DNA of 5,860 nt, from contig DBDM01000049.1 of NCBI GenBank assembly GCA_002293585.1, positions 1,366-7,225 of the forward strand, given 5' to 3'. Numbering within the stretch: the first letter of the stretch is position 1; every line of letters begins with the position of its first letter. Source of the stretch: Bacteroidales bacterium UBA932 (GTDB lineage: Bacteria; Bacteroidota; Bacteroidia; Bacteroidales; UBA932). Shown one piece after another: positions 1-5,860 of this stretch. A model generated the notes under the pieces. It made no database searches, was not told where the DNA came from, and saw nothing but the letters and a program-made list of their open reading frames with translations. Made by a program: the position numbers and the translations under genes.

Positions 1-1103
1 AATGCCAGCGCCGAAGCCGGAACCACCGCTTTTAATTCCCCTTCATAATAAAATTCCAGTTTATCTTCGTCAATCACTTCGCCGATGATTTCACAGGCTA
101 AGTCCCATTTCTTGAAAATGGCTTCTACAGTAGCTTCCTTGCCTTTTTCCACCACTACCAGCATGCGCTCCTGCGATTCCGACAATAGAATTTCCCAAGC
201 CTCCATACCCTTTTGGCGCATGGGTACTTTGTTGAGATCAATGCGCATGCCGCAATGTCCACGTTCGCTCATTTCACTGGTTGAGCAGATAATACCGGCG
301 GCTCCCATGTCCTGCATGCCTACTACAGCGCCGCTTTTAATCAGTTCGAGGGACGCTTCAAGCAGCAATTTTTCCATGAATGGGTCGCCCACTTGTATGG
401 ACGGAATATCGTTGGCCGAATCTTCCGTAATGTTGGCCGATGCAAAGGTTGTGCCGTGAATGCCGTCTTTTCCGGTAGAAGAACCCACGATGTACACGGG
501 ATTTCCGGCGCCTTTGGCCGTGGCCGAAATGGTTTCGCCTTTGCGGACCAATCCCACCGACATGGCGTTTACCAATGGGTTGAAGTGGTAACATTCATCG
601 AAATATACTTCGCCGCCTACTACCGGAACGCCGAAGCAATTGCCGTAGTGACTGATCCCTTTCACAACGCCGCGCAGCAGGAATTTGGTACGCTCGTCGT
701 TAGGATTGCCGAATCGCAAAGAATTGAGCTGGGCTATAGGACGCGCTCCCATAGTGAATACGTCGCGGTTAATGCCGCCCACACCGGTGGCCGCACCTTG
801 CACAGGCTCTACGGCGCAGGGGTGGTTGTGCGATTCTATTTTAAACGCACAGGCCCAACCGTCGCCTACATCTACCAAACCGGCATTCTCTTCGCCGGCT
901 TCAGCCAAAATGTGTTGGCCTTTTTTTGGTAATGTTTTCAACCATTTAATGGAGTTTTTGTAAGAAGCATGTTCGCTCCACATGGCCGAAAAGATGCTTA
1001 ATTCGGTGAAATTGGGCACCCGGCCTAATATCTCTTTTATCTTGTCGAATTCTTCGGGGAGTAATCCCAATTCTTTGGCAGTATCGTAGTTGATTGTTTG
1101 CAT
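1..1103 (-). CDS. purL: Phosphoribosylformylglycinamidine synthase subunit PurL, small type (partial, C-terminal half off the left edge)
   Basis: PurL is the ATP-dependent synthetase that converts FGAR to FGAM, the fourth step of purine synthesis. In the small-type system it works with PurQ (glutaminase) and PurS. About 367 N-terminal residues are visible in an unbroken frame from the ATG at 1103 to the window edge. Small-type PurL is usually about 740 residues, so roughly half is present. Visible motifs are [10 protein letters not shown] at residues 42-51, the nucleotide/metal-binding ESHNHP at 90-95, the glycine-rich [12 protein letters not shown] at 103-114, then FTMGARP and a later MQDMGAAGI. 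The N-terminus starts directly with the linker helix and has no long FGAR-synthetase extension, which argues for the small type. The ATG lies 16 bases after the DUF5606 stop, with no clear Shine-Dalgarno, so it is probably the distal gene of the nusB operon. One oddity is Ala46, where I recall Cys in the SEHCSY motif of many homologues. Identity is secure. Confidence 0.96.
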   Translation of the reverse strand, partial: MQTINYDTAKELGLLPEEFDKIKEILGRVPNFTELSIFSAMWSEHASYKNSIKWLKTLPKKGQHILAEAGEENAGLVDVGDGWACAFKIESHNHPCAVEPVQGAATGVGGINRDVFTMGARPIAQLNSLRFGNPNDERTKFLLRGVVKGISHYGNCFGVPVVGGEVYFDECYHFNPLVNAMSVGLVRKGETISATAKGAGNPVYIVGSSTGKDGIHGTTFASANITEDSANDIPSIQVGDPFMEKLLLEASLELIKSGAVVGMQDMGAAGIICSTSEMSERGHCGMRIDLNKVPMRQKGMEAWEILLSESQERMLVVVEKGKEATVEAIFKKWDLACEIIGEVIDEDKLEFYYEGELKAVVPASALA

Positions 1104-1119
1104 GGCTGTAAAAATATGA

Positions 1120-1527
1120 TTAACTTTCTTCTTCCTCCACAAATTCCAACATGTTATTTGCTTGCAGAATGTTGTACCACTCTGCCAATTTTTTCATGTG
1201 TGAGGTGTATACGCGGTCGCGGTCATAGTCGGGCAGCACGCCGGCCATAAATTGCTGCAACGTGGCATTGTCCGATTTGTGGTCAATGGATTTACCCCCA
1301 TTATATACGTTTTTAATTTTTTCAAACACTTCTTTCAAAGGAAGCTCCTCTTTGTCGGTATACATCGCTACGTCTCCGAGCGTGGTGACACGCATGGAAG
1401 GGCCGGCGCACATACGTTTTTTATCAAGGAGCGATTCCACGATCACTCCATTGCGGCTTTGCGACACATAGATAAACAATCCCGGATAACCGGCAATGGA
1501 AAATACTTTTTGTAAGTCGGTTTTCAT
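1120..1527 (-). CDS. DUF5606 family protein, function unknown
   Basis: This 135-residue soluble protein matches the DUF5606 family as I remember it from Bacteroidota; no function is established. Recognisable family features are a start resembling SIxGxPGL (here SIAGYPGLF, residues 10-18), IVESL at 29-33, LGDVAMYTD at 50-58, [16 protein letters not shown] at 98-113 and WYNIL at 117-121. The C-terminus ends in an acidic run (VEEEES). There is no signal peptide, membrane segment or cysteine cluster. Its ATG overlaps the coaE stop by four bases (ATGA), which suggests translational coupling to coaE and supports this start. purL follows 16 bases downstream. The two-part layout, an N-terminal beta-rich segment then a helical end, suggests a small binding or regulatory protein, but that is inference only. 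Family assignment is fairly sure; a biochemical role cannot be given. Confidence 0.88.
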   Translation of the reverse strand: MKTDLQKVFSIAGYPGLFIYVSQSRNGVIVESLLDKKRMCAGPSMRVTTLGDVAMYTDKEELPLKEVFEKIKNVYNGGKSIDHKSDNATLQQFMAGVLPDYDRDRVYTSHMKKLAEWYNILQANNMLEFVEEEES

Positions 1528-2108
1528 ATACGATTTAAAATTTTTTCATGAATAGCTATAACTTGCGGCAACAGGGCTCTTTTTTCATCATTGATAATCA
1601 CAAAGCCGGCTTTTGCGTTACGTTGTTCATCGCTCCATTGTGAGGCTATGCGCAGTGTAACTTGCTCTTCCGTGCAAAGGTCGCGCTGCATTACGCGTTG
1701 TATGCGCAGGACTTCCGGTGCTGTAATACTGATGGTAACATCCATTTTGGCCGCTATGCCGCTTTCAAATAATATAGCGGCTTCGTGCATTACGTAGGGA
1801 GCGTTTTGTTGTGCCGTCCAATTATCGAAGACTTCTTCGACTAACGGATGGGTAAGGGCGTTAACCTGCAGTAGTAGCTGTTTATCTTTGAAGACACTGG
1901 CTGCCAGTTCTTTGATTTGTATTTTCCCGTCAACATAAATGGAAGGCCCCAGCAGGTTAATCATAGCGTTGTGCAGTCCTTCGTGGGTGTTATAGAGCTC
2001 TTTCACCACCTGGTCGGCATAAAACACGGGAATACCTAAAGTCTGAAAAACTTTTGATACAGTGGTTTTGCCACTACCTATACCTCCGCTGAGACCTGCT
2101 TTAAGCAT
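1524..2108 (-). CDS. coaE: Dephospho-CoA kinase
   Basis: CoaE phosphorylates the 3'-hydroxyl of the ribose of dephospho-CoA with ATP, the last step of coenzyme A synthesis, in the cytoplasm. The 194-residue length is normal for the family (about 200). Visible motifs are the Walker A loop GGIGSGKT at residues 8-15, the substrate-binding acidic residue in YADQ (Asp32), the conserved HPLV in the CoA domain, the EAAILFESG segment typical of the family (usually EAxLLFE), and the lid/adenine region around QRVMQRD and RIASQWSDEQR, ending in the characteristic IINDE. All expected residues are present. The start ATG overlaps the stop of the upstream YbbR-like gene by one base (TAATG), and the stop overlaps the DUF5606 start by four bases. 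It is therefore embedded in the operon and likely translationally coupled on both sides. Confidence 0.97.
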   Translation of the reverse strand: MLKAGLSGGIGSGKTTVSKVFQTLGIPVFYADQVVKELYNTHEGLHNAMINLLGPSIYVDGKIQIKELAASVFKDKQLLLQVNALTHPLVEEVFDNWTAQQNAPYVMHEAAILFESGIAAKMDVTISITAPEVLRIQRVMQRDLCTEEQVTLRIASQWSDEQRNAKAGFVIINDEKRALLPQVIAIHEKILNRI

Positions 2109-2521
2109 TAATTATTTTCAAAAGTCAAATTTTTAGTAACTATCATTTCTACTTGAACTGCATTGCCGATAGCTTCCTTAATAGTATTTTGCAAGAGTTT
2201 TGTGGACAGCACATACTCGACAACGTTATTTTCATTGACGTGACGGGTAGGTTTCAGTCGTTTAACATCTATTTCCAATTTTACAGGACTGTACATGTGC
2301 TGCATAACATAAAAACCTTTGGCCTTCACCCGTACATATAAAACATTCGTAGCGCAATTGGAACTCGCGGTGTTTATACTACTATATATACACACATTGT
2401 ACGGCAGATCATAAGTATACTCTTTAGACAGCTTACTGATGAACCATGCCGTAGCGGCAATTAGCAAACAGATCAGAAATGCCGGCGTTTTCCGGTTGAA
2501 TAGTTTACTTTGCAGGGACAT
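2108..2521 (-). CDS. Short YbbR-like (CdaR-type) membrane-anchored protein
   Basis: This is a 137-residue protein with an N-terminal cytoplasmic stretch (MSLQSKLFNRK), one hydrophobic segment at about residues 12-29 (AFLICLLIAATAWF) and a beta-rich extracytoplasmic part. Between yajC and coaE, Bacteroidota usually carry a YbbR-domain protein of over 300 residues. This product resembles the membrane anchor plus the first YbbR-like domain: the KEYTYDLPYNVCIY strand, then VRVKAKG (64-69 region), LEIDV and a closing strand near 123-134. It then stops where the longer homologues would continue. The stop overlaps the coaE ATG, so no remnant of further domains is visible and no frameshift is suggested. 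In Firmicutes YbbR/CdaR modulates the diadenylate cyclase CdaA, but a CdaA partner cannot be seen here. The start overlaps yajC by 17 bases; the next in-frame Met is residue 73, so this start is the only sensible one. Assignment rests on context and fold pattern, hence moderate confidence. Confidence 0.72.
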   Translation of the reverse strand: MSLQSKLFNRKTPAFLICLLIAATAWFISKLSKEYTYDLPYNVCIYSSINTASSNCATNVLYVRVKAKGFYVMQHMYSPVKLEIDVKRLKPTRHVNENNVVEYVLSTKLLQNTIKEAIGNAVQVEMIVTKNLTFENN

Positions 2522-2828
2522 CGGTCATATCTTTCAGGATCGTTGATTTATCAAAGCGCAATTTTACATTTTGGTCTACTTCTACCAAAGCATAAGTGTC
2601 TTTGATTTCAACGATAGTACCATAAATTCCACCGCTGGTAACTACCTTATCGCCTTTTTGCAGACTTTCGCGGAAGGCACGCAACTCTTTTTGACGTTTT
2701 TGCTGGGGACGGATCATGAAAAAATACATCACTACAAATACCAGTCCCATCATTAAGAGGAAGCTCATGCTTCCGCCGCCGCCAGTAGCTGCAGCGCCGC
2801 CTTCTTGAAGAAATACAAAAGTTTTCAT
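2505..2828 (-). CDS. yajC: Preprotein translocase accessory subunit YajC
   Basis: YajC is the small single-span inner-membrane protein that associates with SecDF and the SecYEG translocon. The 107-residue length is typical. A short N-terminus containing a glycine/alanine-rich stretch (GGAAATGGGGS, residues 10-20) precedes one transmembrane helix at about 21-38. This is followed by the family signature FFMIRPQQKRQKE at 36-48 and the cytoplasmic KGDKVVTSGGIYGTI segment at 58-72. The C-terminal part is charged (VKLRFDKSTI). The gene starts 12 bases after the nusB stop and its end overlaps the YbbR-like gene by 17 bases, as expected in an operon. SecD and SecF are not in the window. No Shine-Dalgarno is apparent; the region before the ATG is AT-rich, as is common in Bacteroidota. 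Confidence 0.96.
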   Translation of the reverse strand: MKTFVFLQEGGAAATGGGGSMSFLLMMGLVFVVMYFFMIRPQQKRQKELRAFRESLQKGDKVVTSGGIYGTIVEIKDTYALVEVDQNVKLRFDKSTILKDMTDVPAK

Positions 2829-2840
2829 TTTATTTCAGTA

Positions 2841-3815
2841 TTAAAAATTTCGTTTTTTGACAATGGTTTCTTCTATTAAACCTCGTCCGGTCTTTTTTAT
2901 AAGACCTTCTTTTATAAGATATTGAATAACTTTATCGAGTACGCCGTTCACGAAAACATGACTATTGCGCGTACTGTAGAACTTGGCAATTTCCACATAT
3001 TCATTGATAGTCACTTTCACAGGAATACTGGGAAAAGCGAGGGCTTCGGCTATCCCAGTGACAATCAGTGCCATATCAACGTAGGCAATGCGGTCTGATT
3101 CCCAATTTTGTATGAATTTGTAGGCTAAATTGGCATATTCTTTGAAGTGCAGTAATGATTGGCGCAGCAGTTCGTATACGTAATTTTCGTCATCTTTGGC
3201 GTTGAACATCGGTACCAGGGGCGTTGTCTCATCGTGATGGCCGGGCTGGAAGGTGCTCAGCGAGCGGATAATGGTAGAAAGTACAAAGCCTGTATCATCA
3301 GACCAGTAGGTACTTGCCTCTTCGATCATACTTTCTACTTTTTGTACATCTTCGAACTCGCTTCTGAAAAATTCCTCCACTAAACGGCTGTCTTCTGTGA
3401 ATGAGCTATCCAAAGAATTCATATAGTCCTTATAATAAGGACGTTCAATCATATTTTGATAAATAGTACGTATTGTTTCGGGATAATCGCGCCAATTCAG
3501 CAGATGTTGTTGACAATATTTTTGTAGGGGTTCATTTCCTCGTATAATTGCAATTAGTTCATTATTAACGAATTTCCTGTTTGGATTGGCTTCTGCTTCC
3601 GTCGGTTTGAATTTCCTTAGTCCGATTTCTATGCGCTCTTCCGCATAGTCGGCTACGGCGACAATGGAGGAAAAAAGGAAATGATAAAGGTCATAAGTTT
3701 TTTCCAAACTTGTGCTTAACTCTTTTTCTGCGTGTATTAACGAATCGTTGTCCGAGTAAACATAGCTGAAAAGGACTTTGAACACTTTCACACGTAAAAA
3801 CCGGCGTGTCAACAT
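2841..3815 (-). CDS. nusB: Transcription antitermination factor NusB, long Bacteroidota form
   Basis: NusB binds boxA RNA with NusE/S10 in the antitermination complex that allows processive rRNA transcription. The 324-residue product is about twice the length of the E. coli protein (about 140). Both ends match NusB: the first helix RRFLRVKVFKVLFSY (residues 4-18) corresponds to RRRARECAVQALYSW. The C-terminal core has IPVKVTINEYVEIAK (264-278) and SHVFVNGVLDKV (285-296), corresponding to VPYKVAINEAIELAK and SHKFVNGVLDK. In between, roughly residues 45-210 form an insertion that E. coli lacks; it is rich in charged and aromatic residues and probably helical. A final tail (residues ~301-324) is basic. 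Long NusB proteins are usual in Bacteroidota, so this is not a fusion peculiar to this strain. It is the first gene of the minus-strand operon, with a candidate promoter 25-60 bases upstream. Confidence 0.95.
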   Translation of the reverse strand: MLTRRFLRVKVFKVLFSYVYSDNDSLIHAEKELSTSLEKTYDLYHFLFSSIVAVADYAEERIEIGLRKFKPTEAEANPNRKFVNNELIAIIRGNEPLQKYCQQHLLNWRDYPETIRTIYQNMIERPYYKDYMNSLDSSFTEDSRLVEEFFRSEFEDVQKVESMIEEASTYWSDDTGFVLSTIIRSLSTFQPGHHDETTPLVPMFNAKDDENYVYELLRQSLLHFKEYANLAYKFIQNWESDRIAYVDMALIVTGIAEALAFPSIPVKVTINEYVEIAKFYSTRNSHVFVNGVLDKVIQYLIKEGLIKKTGRGLIEETIVKKRNF

Positions 3816-3839
3816 AACGTTTAAATCTCAAATTTTCTA

Positions 3840-3872
3840 CAAAGATAGTTTTTAACATTCAATTATGCTAAA
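3840..3872 (-). promoter_or_regulatory. Candidate Bacteroidota-type promoter for the nusB operon
   Basis: On the minus strand, TATCTTTG at 3847-3840 matches the Bacteroidota -7 consensus TAnnTTTG exactly. A weak -33 candidate, TTTA (consensus TTTG), lies at 3872-3869 with a 21-base spacer. Transcription would start near 3834-3837, giving a leader of about 20 AT-rich bases with no Shine-Dalgarno. The position, directly before the first gene of a six-gene run, supports the call. Confidence 0.6.
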
Positions 3873-3898
3873 AAAATCATAAATTATTTTACTTTTGC
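3863..3898 (+). promoter_or_regulatory. Candidate Bacteroidota-type promoter for the DUF3276 gene
   Basis: TACTTTTGC at 3890-3898 matches the Bacteroidota -7 consensus TAnnTTTGC. No good -33 TTTG is present at the expected distance; TTATG at 3863-3867 is the nearest poor match, so the A/T-rich tract may compensate. Transcription would begin near 3901-3904, leaving a very short leader of about 13-16 bases. The ATG is preceded by an A-rich stretch (GTAAAAAAG) instead of a Shine-Dalgarno, as is usual for highly expressed Bacteroidota genes. Confidence 0.6.
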
Positions 3899-3916
3899 AG
3901 TGTTAATGTAAAAAAG

Positions 3917-4246
3917 ATGAATATGATTGATAAAAATGAACATGTAGAGCAAGGTGGTGGAGACGATGTGTTTTCCAGGCCTGTACGTGCAGGAAAGCGG
4001 ACTTATTTTTTTGATGTAAAAGCTACCAAAAGCAATGATTTGTATATTACGCTGACGGAGAGCAAGCGCCGCGTTGAAAGTGATGGGCGTTTTACTTATG
4101 AAAAACATAAGATTTTCTTGTATAGAGAAGATTTTGAGAAGTTTAGCGAAGGTTTGAAAGAAGTGATTGAGTATGTGAACCAACGTTCGCCGGAACTTCC
4201 TCCGCGTCGTGAGAAGGATTTTTCGGGCGCAGGCGAAGAATTTTAA
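3917..4246 (+). CDS. DUF3276 family PUR-alpha-like nucleic-acid-binding protein
   Basis: This 109-residue protein matches the DUF3276 family, bacterial relatives of eukaryotic PUR-alpha with a whirly-like fold that binds single-stranded DNA or RNA (Borrelia BpuR is the studied member). The core spans about residues 18-87: VFSRPVRAGKRTYFFDVK is the first strand pair with the basic AGKR turn, then SNDLYITLTESKRR, then EKHKIFLYREDFEKF, leading into the closing helix EGLKEVIEYV. A glycine-rich, acidic N-terminal tail (EQGGGDD) and a C-terminal tail ending in GAGEEF flank it. A single PUR repeat implies it works as a dimer. The Met at 3923 is an alternative start two residues later; I chose 3917 because it is the first ATG after the promoter candidate. 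The gene is the only plus-strand gene here, divergent from nusB and convergent with folD. Family assignment is sure; the physiological target is unknown. Confidence 0.9.
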   Translation: MNMIDKNEHVEQGGGDDVFSRPVRAGKRTYFFDVKATKSNDLYITLTESKRRVESDGRFTYEKHKIFLYREDFEKFSEGLKEVIEYVNQRSPELPPRREKDFSGAGEEF

Positions 4247-4260
4247 TAAATTCGTCTCAA

Positions 4261-5139
4261 TTAGCTGTATACTAAATTTTTAGCAGCTTTCAGGGTGTTT
4301 TTTAGTAAAGATACCCTGGTCATTGGCCCTACACCACCCGGTACGGGAGTGATATGGCTGCATTTAGGTGCTACTTCGTCGAATTTAACATCACCTGCTA
4401 ATTTGAAGCCGCTTTTGTTGTTGGCCGGTATACGCGTGATACCTACGTCAATAACGATGGCTCCCTCACGTACCATATCGCCCGTGAGAAACTCTGGTTT
4501 TCCCAGGGCCGCTATAATAATGTCGGCCTGCAGGCAGTAGCTTTTAATATCTTTGGTGCGACTATGGCAAATGGTGACCGTGCAGTCGCCCGGTGTCGAT
4601 TTTTGCGACAGCAGGTTAGCCATGGGGCGCCCCACAATATTGCTGCGGCCTATGATCACACAGTGTTTTCCTGCAGTTTCAATATTGTAGCGCGACAAAA
4701 TTTCCATAATGCCGTCGGGCGTGGCCGACACATAAGTAGGCAGTCCGGTAACCATGCGACCTACATTCAACGGGTGGAACCCGTCAACGTCTTTGCGTGG
4801 GTCAATGGCTTCAATAATGCGTTGTTCATTAATATGTTTGGGCAGGGGCATTTGCACAATCAAGCCGTCAATATCTTTATTTTGATTAATTTCAGTAACT
4901 TTTTGCAACAATTCCGCTTCGGTAATACTGTCGGGAAAGCGCAACACGGTAGACTGCATGCCTACTTCATGGCAGTCGCGCTCCTTGCTGTTGACATAAG
5001 TTTCACTGGCGCCGTCGTTGCCCACCAGTATGGCTGCCAAATGCGGGATCTTCATCCCGGCTTCTTTCATCTGTTGCACCTCCTGTGCTATTTCCTGTTT
5101 CAGCGCTGCGGCTGTTGTTTTTCCGTCGAGTAATTGCAT
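4261..5139 (-). CDS. folD: Bifunctional methylenetetrahydrofolate dehydrogenase / methenyltetrahydrofolate cyclohydrolase
   Basis: FolD oxidises 5,10-methylene-THF with NADP(+) to methenyl-THF and hydrolyses this to 10-formyl-THF, the formyl donor for purine synthesis and initiator tRNA. The 292 residues match the family length (E. coli 288). Catalytic and binding residues are in place: Tyr48 and Lys52 in [10 protein letters not shown], Gln96 in VQMPLP (95-100), Asp119 in KDVDGFH (116-122), the Rossmann signature GRSNIVGRP (164-172) and PGGVGPMTR (267-275). A segment [17 protein letters not shown] (179-195) is slightly longer than in E. coli. The position usually occupied by PCTP or PATP is SATP here (138-141). 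The start ATG at 5139 begins the typical MxLLDGK N-terminus. ffh lies 55 bases upstream on the same strand, and no separate promoter match is visible in that spacer, so co-transcription with ffh is likely. Confidence 0.97.
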   Translation of the reverse strand: MQLLDGKTTAAALKQEIAQEVQQMKEAGMKIPHLAAILVGNDGASETYVNSKERDCHEVGMQSTVLRFPDSITEAELLQKVTEINQNKDIDGLIVQMPLPKHINEQRIIEAIDPRKDVDGFHPLNVGRMVTGLPTYVSATPDGIMEILSRYNIETAGKHCVIIGRSNIVGRPMANLLSQKSTPGDCTVTICHSRTKDIKSYCLQADIIIAALGKPEFLTGDMVREGAIVIDVGITRIPANNKSGFKLAGDVKFDEVAPKCSHITPVPGGVGPMTRVSLLKNTLKAAKNLVYS

Positions 5140-5152
5140 ATTAATAAGAGAC

Positions 5153-5184
5153 TAAGGGATTAGGAGATTAAGGGATTAGGGGGA
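5153..5184. repeat. Four-unit degenerate 8-base tandem repeat in the ffh-folD spacer
   Basis: Four consecutive octamers are visible on the plus strand: TAAGGGAT (5153-5160), TAGGAGAT (5161-5168), TAAGGGAT (5169-5176) and TAGGGGGA (5177-5184). The 12-base unit TAAGGGATTAGG therefore occurs twice, 16 bases apart. The strand bias is strong: the transcribed (minus) strand is purely pyrimidine-rich with repeated CCCTTA / CCTAAT. It occupies most of the 55 non-coding bases (5140-5194) and touches neither gene. It could be a remnant of a dispersed intergenic repeat, since I recall similar texts in Bacteroidota intergenic regions, or simple slippage. Confidence 0.8.
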
Positions 5185-5194
5185 ACATCTTTCC

Positions 5195-5860
5195 TTATCG
5201 TTTGAGGTTTTGCATGGCGCTCATGGCGCGTAGCATATTTTTACCACCGCCGCCGCTCATCATTTTCATCATTTTGCGCATGTCGTCAAACTGTTTCACT
5301 AACCGGTTCACTTCGGGAATGCTGGTGCCGCTGCCCATAGCCACACGCTTGCGGCGGTTCCCGTTGAAGATCGCCGGATTTTCACGTTCTTCTTTCGTCA
5401 TGGATAAAATAATAGCTTCGATACTTTTAAATGAATCATTGTCCATGTCAATGTCTTTAAGCGCTTTGCCCACACCGGGGATCATGGCCGCCAGATCCTT
5501 GATATTTCCCATCTTTTTAATTTGCTGGATCTGCTTGTAGAAATCGTCAAAGGTGAACTGGTCTTTGGCCATCTTCCGTTGCAGCTTGCGGGCCTCCTCT
5601 TCGTCGAACTGTTCCTGCGCTTTTTCCACCAAACTCACAATGTCACCCATACCTAAAATACGGTCGGCCATACGTTCGGGGTGGAACACATCCAATGCTT
5701 CCATCTTTTCACCGGAACTGATGAACTTCAAAGGCTTGTTCACCACTGCACGGATAGAAATAGCCGCACCGCCGCGCGTGTCGCCGTCCAACTTGGTGAG
5801 CACAATGCCGTCGAAATCCAACCGGTCATTAAATTCTTTGGCGGTATTTACCGCATCCTG
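5195..5860 (-). CDS. ffh: Signal recognition particle protein Ffh/SRP54 (partial, N-terminal half off the right edge)
   Basis: Ffh is the SRP GTPase that binds 4.5S RNA and signal sequences of nascent membrane proteins and docks with FtsY. The C-terminal 221 residues are visible, about half of a usual ~440-residue protein. The frame is open to the window edge, beginning with [11 protein letters not shown], so the gene continues to the right; no start codon lies inside the window. Features in order: the end of the G domain with [12 protein letters not shown] (the G4 TKxD motif) and the closing loop [26 protein letters not shown], then the M domain starting at [17 protein letters not shown]. 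The RNA-binding helix-turn-helix [20 protein letters not shown] follows, and a methionine-rich tail ([13 protein letters not shown]) ends in MQNLKR. All M-domain hallmarks are intact. folD follows 55 bases downstream on the same strand, probably in one transcript. Confidence 0.97.
   Translation of the reverse strand, partial: QDAVNTAKEFNDRLDFDGIVLTKLDGDTRGGAAISIRAVVNKPLKFISSGEKMEALDVFHPERMADRILGMGDIVSLVEKAQEQFDEEEARKLQRKMAKDQFTFDDFYKQIQQIKKMGNIKDLAAMIPGVGKALKDIDMDNDSFKSIEAIILSMTKEERENPAIFNGNRRKRVAMGSGTSIPEVNRLVKQFDDMRKMMKMMSGGGGKNMLRAMSAMQNLKR

Noticed and set aside
921..927. A7 run on the coding strand of purL in the form CCA AAA AAA, a possible -1 slippery heptamer
   Set aside because: It simply encodes Pro-Lys-Lys (Lys60-Lys61) in an intact frame. 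No stimulatory hairpin or useful alternative frame is apparent, and A-runs are common in Lys-rich genes.
393..932. Open frame of 179 codons on the plus strand opposite purL
   Set aside because: It lies entirely antisense to a clear purL reading frame; its translation resembles no known family and its composition (many His, Arg, Gly) is typical of a shadow frame.
2889..2906. Perfect 6-base inverted repeat GGTCTT / AAGACC with a 6-base loop near the nusB 3' end
   Set aside because: It is inside the coding sequence, the stem is short, and no T-run follows in the direction of transcription, so it does not qualify as a terminator or attenuator.
3884..4183. Open frame of 99 codons on the minus strand opposite the DUF3276 gene
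   Set aside because: It is antisense to a well-supported family member, has no homology I recognise, and its composition looks like a chance product of the AT-rich complement.
4263..4285. AGCTG / CAGCT inverted repeat over the end of folD
   Set aside because: The stem is only five pairs with a loop of over ten bases inside the coding region; too weak to call a terminator for either converging gene.
4564..5133. Open frame of 189 codons on the plus strand opposite folD
   Set aside because: It is antisense to folD, whose motifs are all intact. The translation looks like low-meaning shadow sequence and no promoter or start context supports it.
5819..5821. TTG at 5821 as a start for a 208-residue protein
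   Set aside because: The frame continues upstream to the window edge with typical Ffh sequence ([11 protein letters not shown]), so this Leu codon is internal to ffh.

Overview
This window looks like an ordinary housekeeping stretch of a Bacteroidota chromosome. Three things point there: a NusB of over 300 residues, families that I know mainly from this phylum (DUF5606, DUF3276), and promoters resembling the Bacteroidota -7 motif TAnnTTTG with no clear Shine-Dalgarno sequences. The small-type PurL start resembles what I remember from the Chitinophagaceae/Sphingobacteriia side rather than Bacteroides. That placement is recollection, not a search result.

Layout. Positions 1-3815 hold six tightly packed genes, all on the minus strand. 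In transcription order they are nusB, yajC, a short YbbR-like gene, coaE, a DUF5606 gene and purL, which runs off the left edge. Gaps are 0-16 bases and three junctions overlap (17, 1 and 4 bases), so this is very probably one operon. A roughly 100-base divergent intergenic region (3816-3916) carries two back-to-back promoter candidates. One drives this operon; the other drives a plus-strand DUF3276 (PUR-alpha-like) gene at 3917-4246. That gene converges on folD (4261-5139, minus) with only 14 bases between them. folD is preceded by ffh (SRP54), whose 5' half lies beyond the right edge. The 55-base ffh-folD spacer contains a small 8-base-period tandem repeat.

Roles. The long operon mixes transcription antitermination (NusB), the Sec accessory subunit YajC, a membrane-anchored YbbR-like protein, the last step of coenzyme A synthesis (CoaE), an uncharacterised DUF5606 protein and purine synthesis (PurL). 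The ffh-folD pair joins co-translational membrane targeting with one-carbon folate metabolism, which supplies formyl groups for purine synthesis. The shared theme is growth-linked core metabolism and protein export.

I found no mobile element, CRISPR array, RNA gene, phage or defence gene, and no convincing undescribed system. The points most worth a second look are the one-domain YbbR protein, the large insertion inside NusB, the spacer repeat and the shared divergent promoter region.
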